From: Chloroflexota bacterium
Lineage (GTDB): Bacteria; Chloroflexota; Dehalococcoidia; Tepidiformales; Tepidiformaceae
Direction of reading: 5' to 3'
DNA: 5,410 bases
NCBI GenBank assembly: GCA_963169135.1
Contig: CAUJEQ010000215.1
Coordinates: forward strand, 1-5,410
In this document: in pieces, positions 5,239 through 5,410 of the stretch
Numbering within the stretch: the stretch's first letter is position 1
Layout of the letters: the number at the start of each line of letters is the position of its first letter
Notes under the pieces: generated by a model
Seen by the model: only the letters and a program-made list of their open reading frames with translations
The model's database searches: none
What the model was told of the DNA's origin: nothing
Program-made: the position numbers and the translations under genes

Positions 5239-5244
5239 TAGGAT
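5239..5244 (+). promoter_or_regulatory. -10-like hexamer (TAGGAT) just before clpS
   Basis: TAGGAT matches TATAAT at 4 of 6 positions and ends 9 nt before the clpS ATG. If used, transcription would start about at the ATG and the message would be leaderless or nearly so. No clear -35 is seen. The same bases include AGGA (5240-5243), which could instead be a ribosome-binding site at a long 10-nt spacing. Confidence 0.3.
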
Positions 5245-5253
5245 GAGCATTCG

Positions 5254-5410
5254 ATGTCGATGCTCCCTGCCCCAGCCACGCGTGTCGAGGACGCGGCCGA
5301 CCCCACCAAGGAGCCGCCCTACCACCTCATCCTCCTCGACGACAACGAGCACACGTACCAGTACGTGATCGCCATGCTCGGCAGCGTCTTCGGCTACGCG
5401 CCCGAAAAAG
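5254..5410 (+). CDS. clpS: ATP-dependent Clp protease adaptor ClpS (N-terminal part, cut by window edge)
   Basis: 52 codons are visible before the right edge. A flexible 20-residue N-terminus (MSMLPAPATRVEDAADPTKE) leads to PPYHLILLDDNEHTYQYVIAML and GSVFGYAPEK. This is the start of the ClpS fold: first strand LILL, the acidic D29-D30-N31 loop that contacts the alpha-amino group of the N-degron, and the helix TYQYVIAML. The HTYQYV form resembles ClpS of non-proteobacterial groups more than the YTPMEFV form of E. coli. ClpS binds ClpA or ClpC and delivers proteins with destabilising N-terminal residues to ClpP; the remaining pocket residues lie beyond the window. An in-frame TAG at 5239-5241 limits the start to ATG 5254 or ATG 5260. 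No link to the acylation genes is evident, though it shares the strand of SGNH-2 at 57 bp distance. Confidence 0.9.
   Translation, partial: MSMLPAPATRVEDAADPTKEPPYHLILLDDNEHTYQYVIAMLGSVFGYAPEK

Overview
The window looks like chromosomal DNA from a GC-rich bacterium. The best guess is Chloroflexota (Dehalococcoidia/Tepidiforma-like). This rests on the high GC content, GTG starts, exported proteins with long Thr-Pro linkers, and a ClpS of the LLDDNEHTYQYV type. It is an inference, not a placement. There are no RNA genes, insertion sequences, CRISPR arrays or phage genes, and coding density is high.

Layout: (1) 1-153, minus strand, the N-terminal third of an MscL mechanosensitive channel, cut by the left edge. 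(2) 261-1502, minus, a soluble PLP-dependent decarboxylase/lyase of the sphingosine-1-phosphate-lyase type. (3) 1568-2641, minus, a membrane-anchored DUF459 SGNH-hydrolase protein with a Thr-Pro linker. (4) 2658-4079, minus, an MBOAT O-acyltransferase of the AlgI/DltB type. (5) 4080-4317, a divergent intergenic region with operator-like palindromes and a possible short leader ORF. (6) 4318-5196, plus, a second DUF459 SGNH protein paralogous to the first. (7) 5254 to the right edge, plus, the N-terminal part of the ClpS N-degron adaptor.

The core is genes 3, 4 and 6: one membrane acyltransferase flanked by two extracytoplasmic SGNH proteins. By analogy with AlgI/AlgJ-AlgX, PatA/PatB and DltB/DltD, the MBOAT probably passes an acyl group across the membrane. 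One or both SGNH proteins would then load it onto, or remove it from, a cell-surface glycan. The MBOAT and SGNH-1 genes are 16 bp apart and very probably co-transcribed. The PLP gene follows after 65 bp and mscL after a further 107 bp, where a promoter candidate suggests independent expression.

The most interesting part is the divergent region. It holds a perfect TGTGA-N6-TCACA motif, the core consensus of CRP-family regulators, and five bases away a perfect 13-nt palindrome. On the SGNH-2 side it also holds a GGAGGG ribosome-binding site in front of a valine-rich mini-ORF, whose stop codon overlaps the SGNH-2 GTG start as GTGA. Together these suggest a controlled acylation module with possible translational coupling of SGNH-2. 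The acylated substrate cannot be read from this window.
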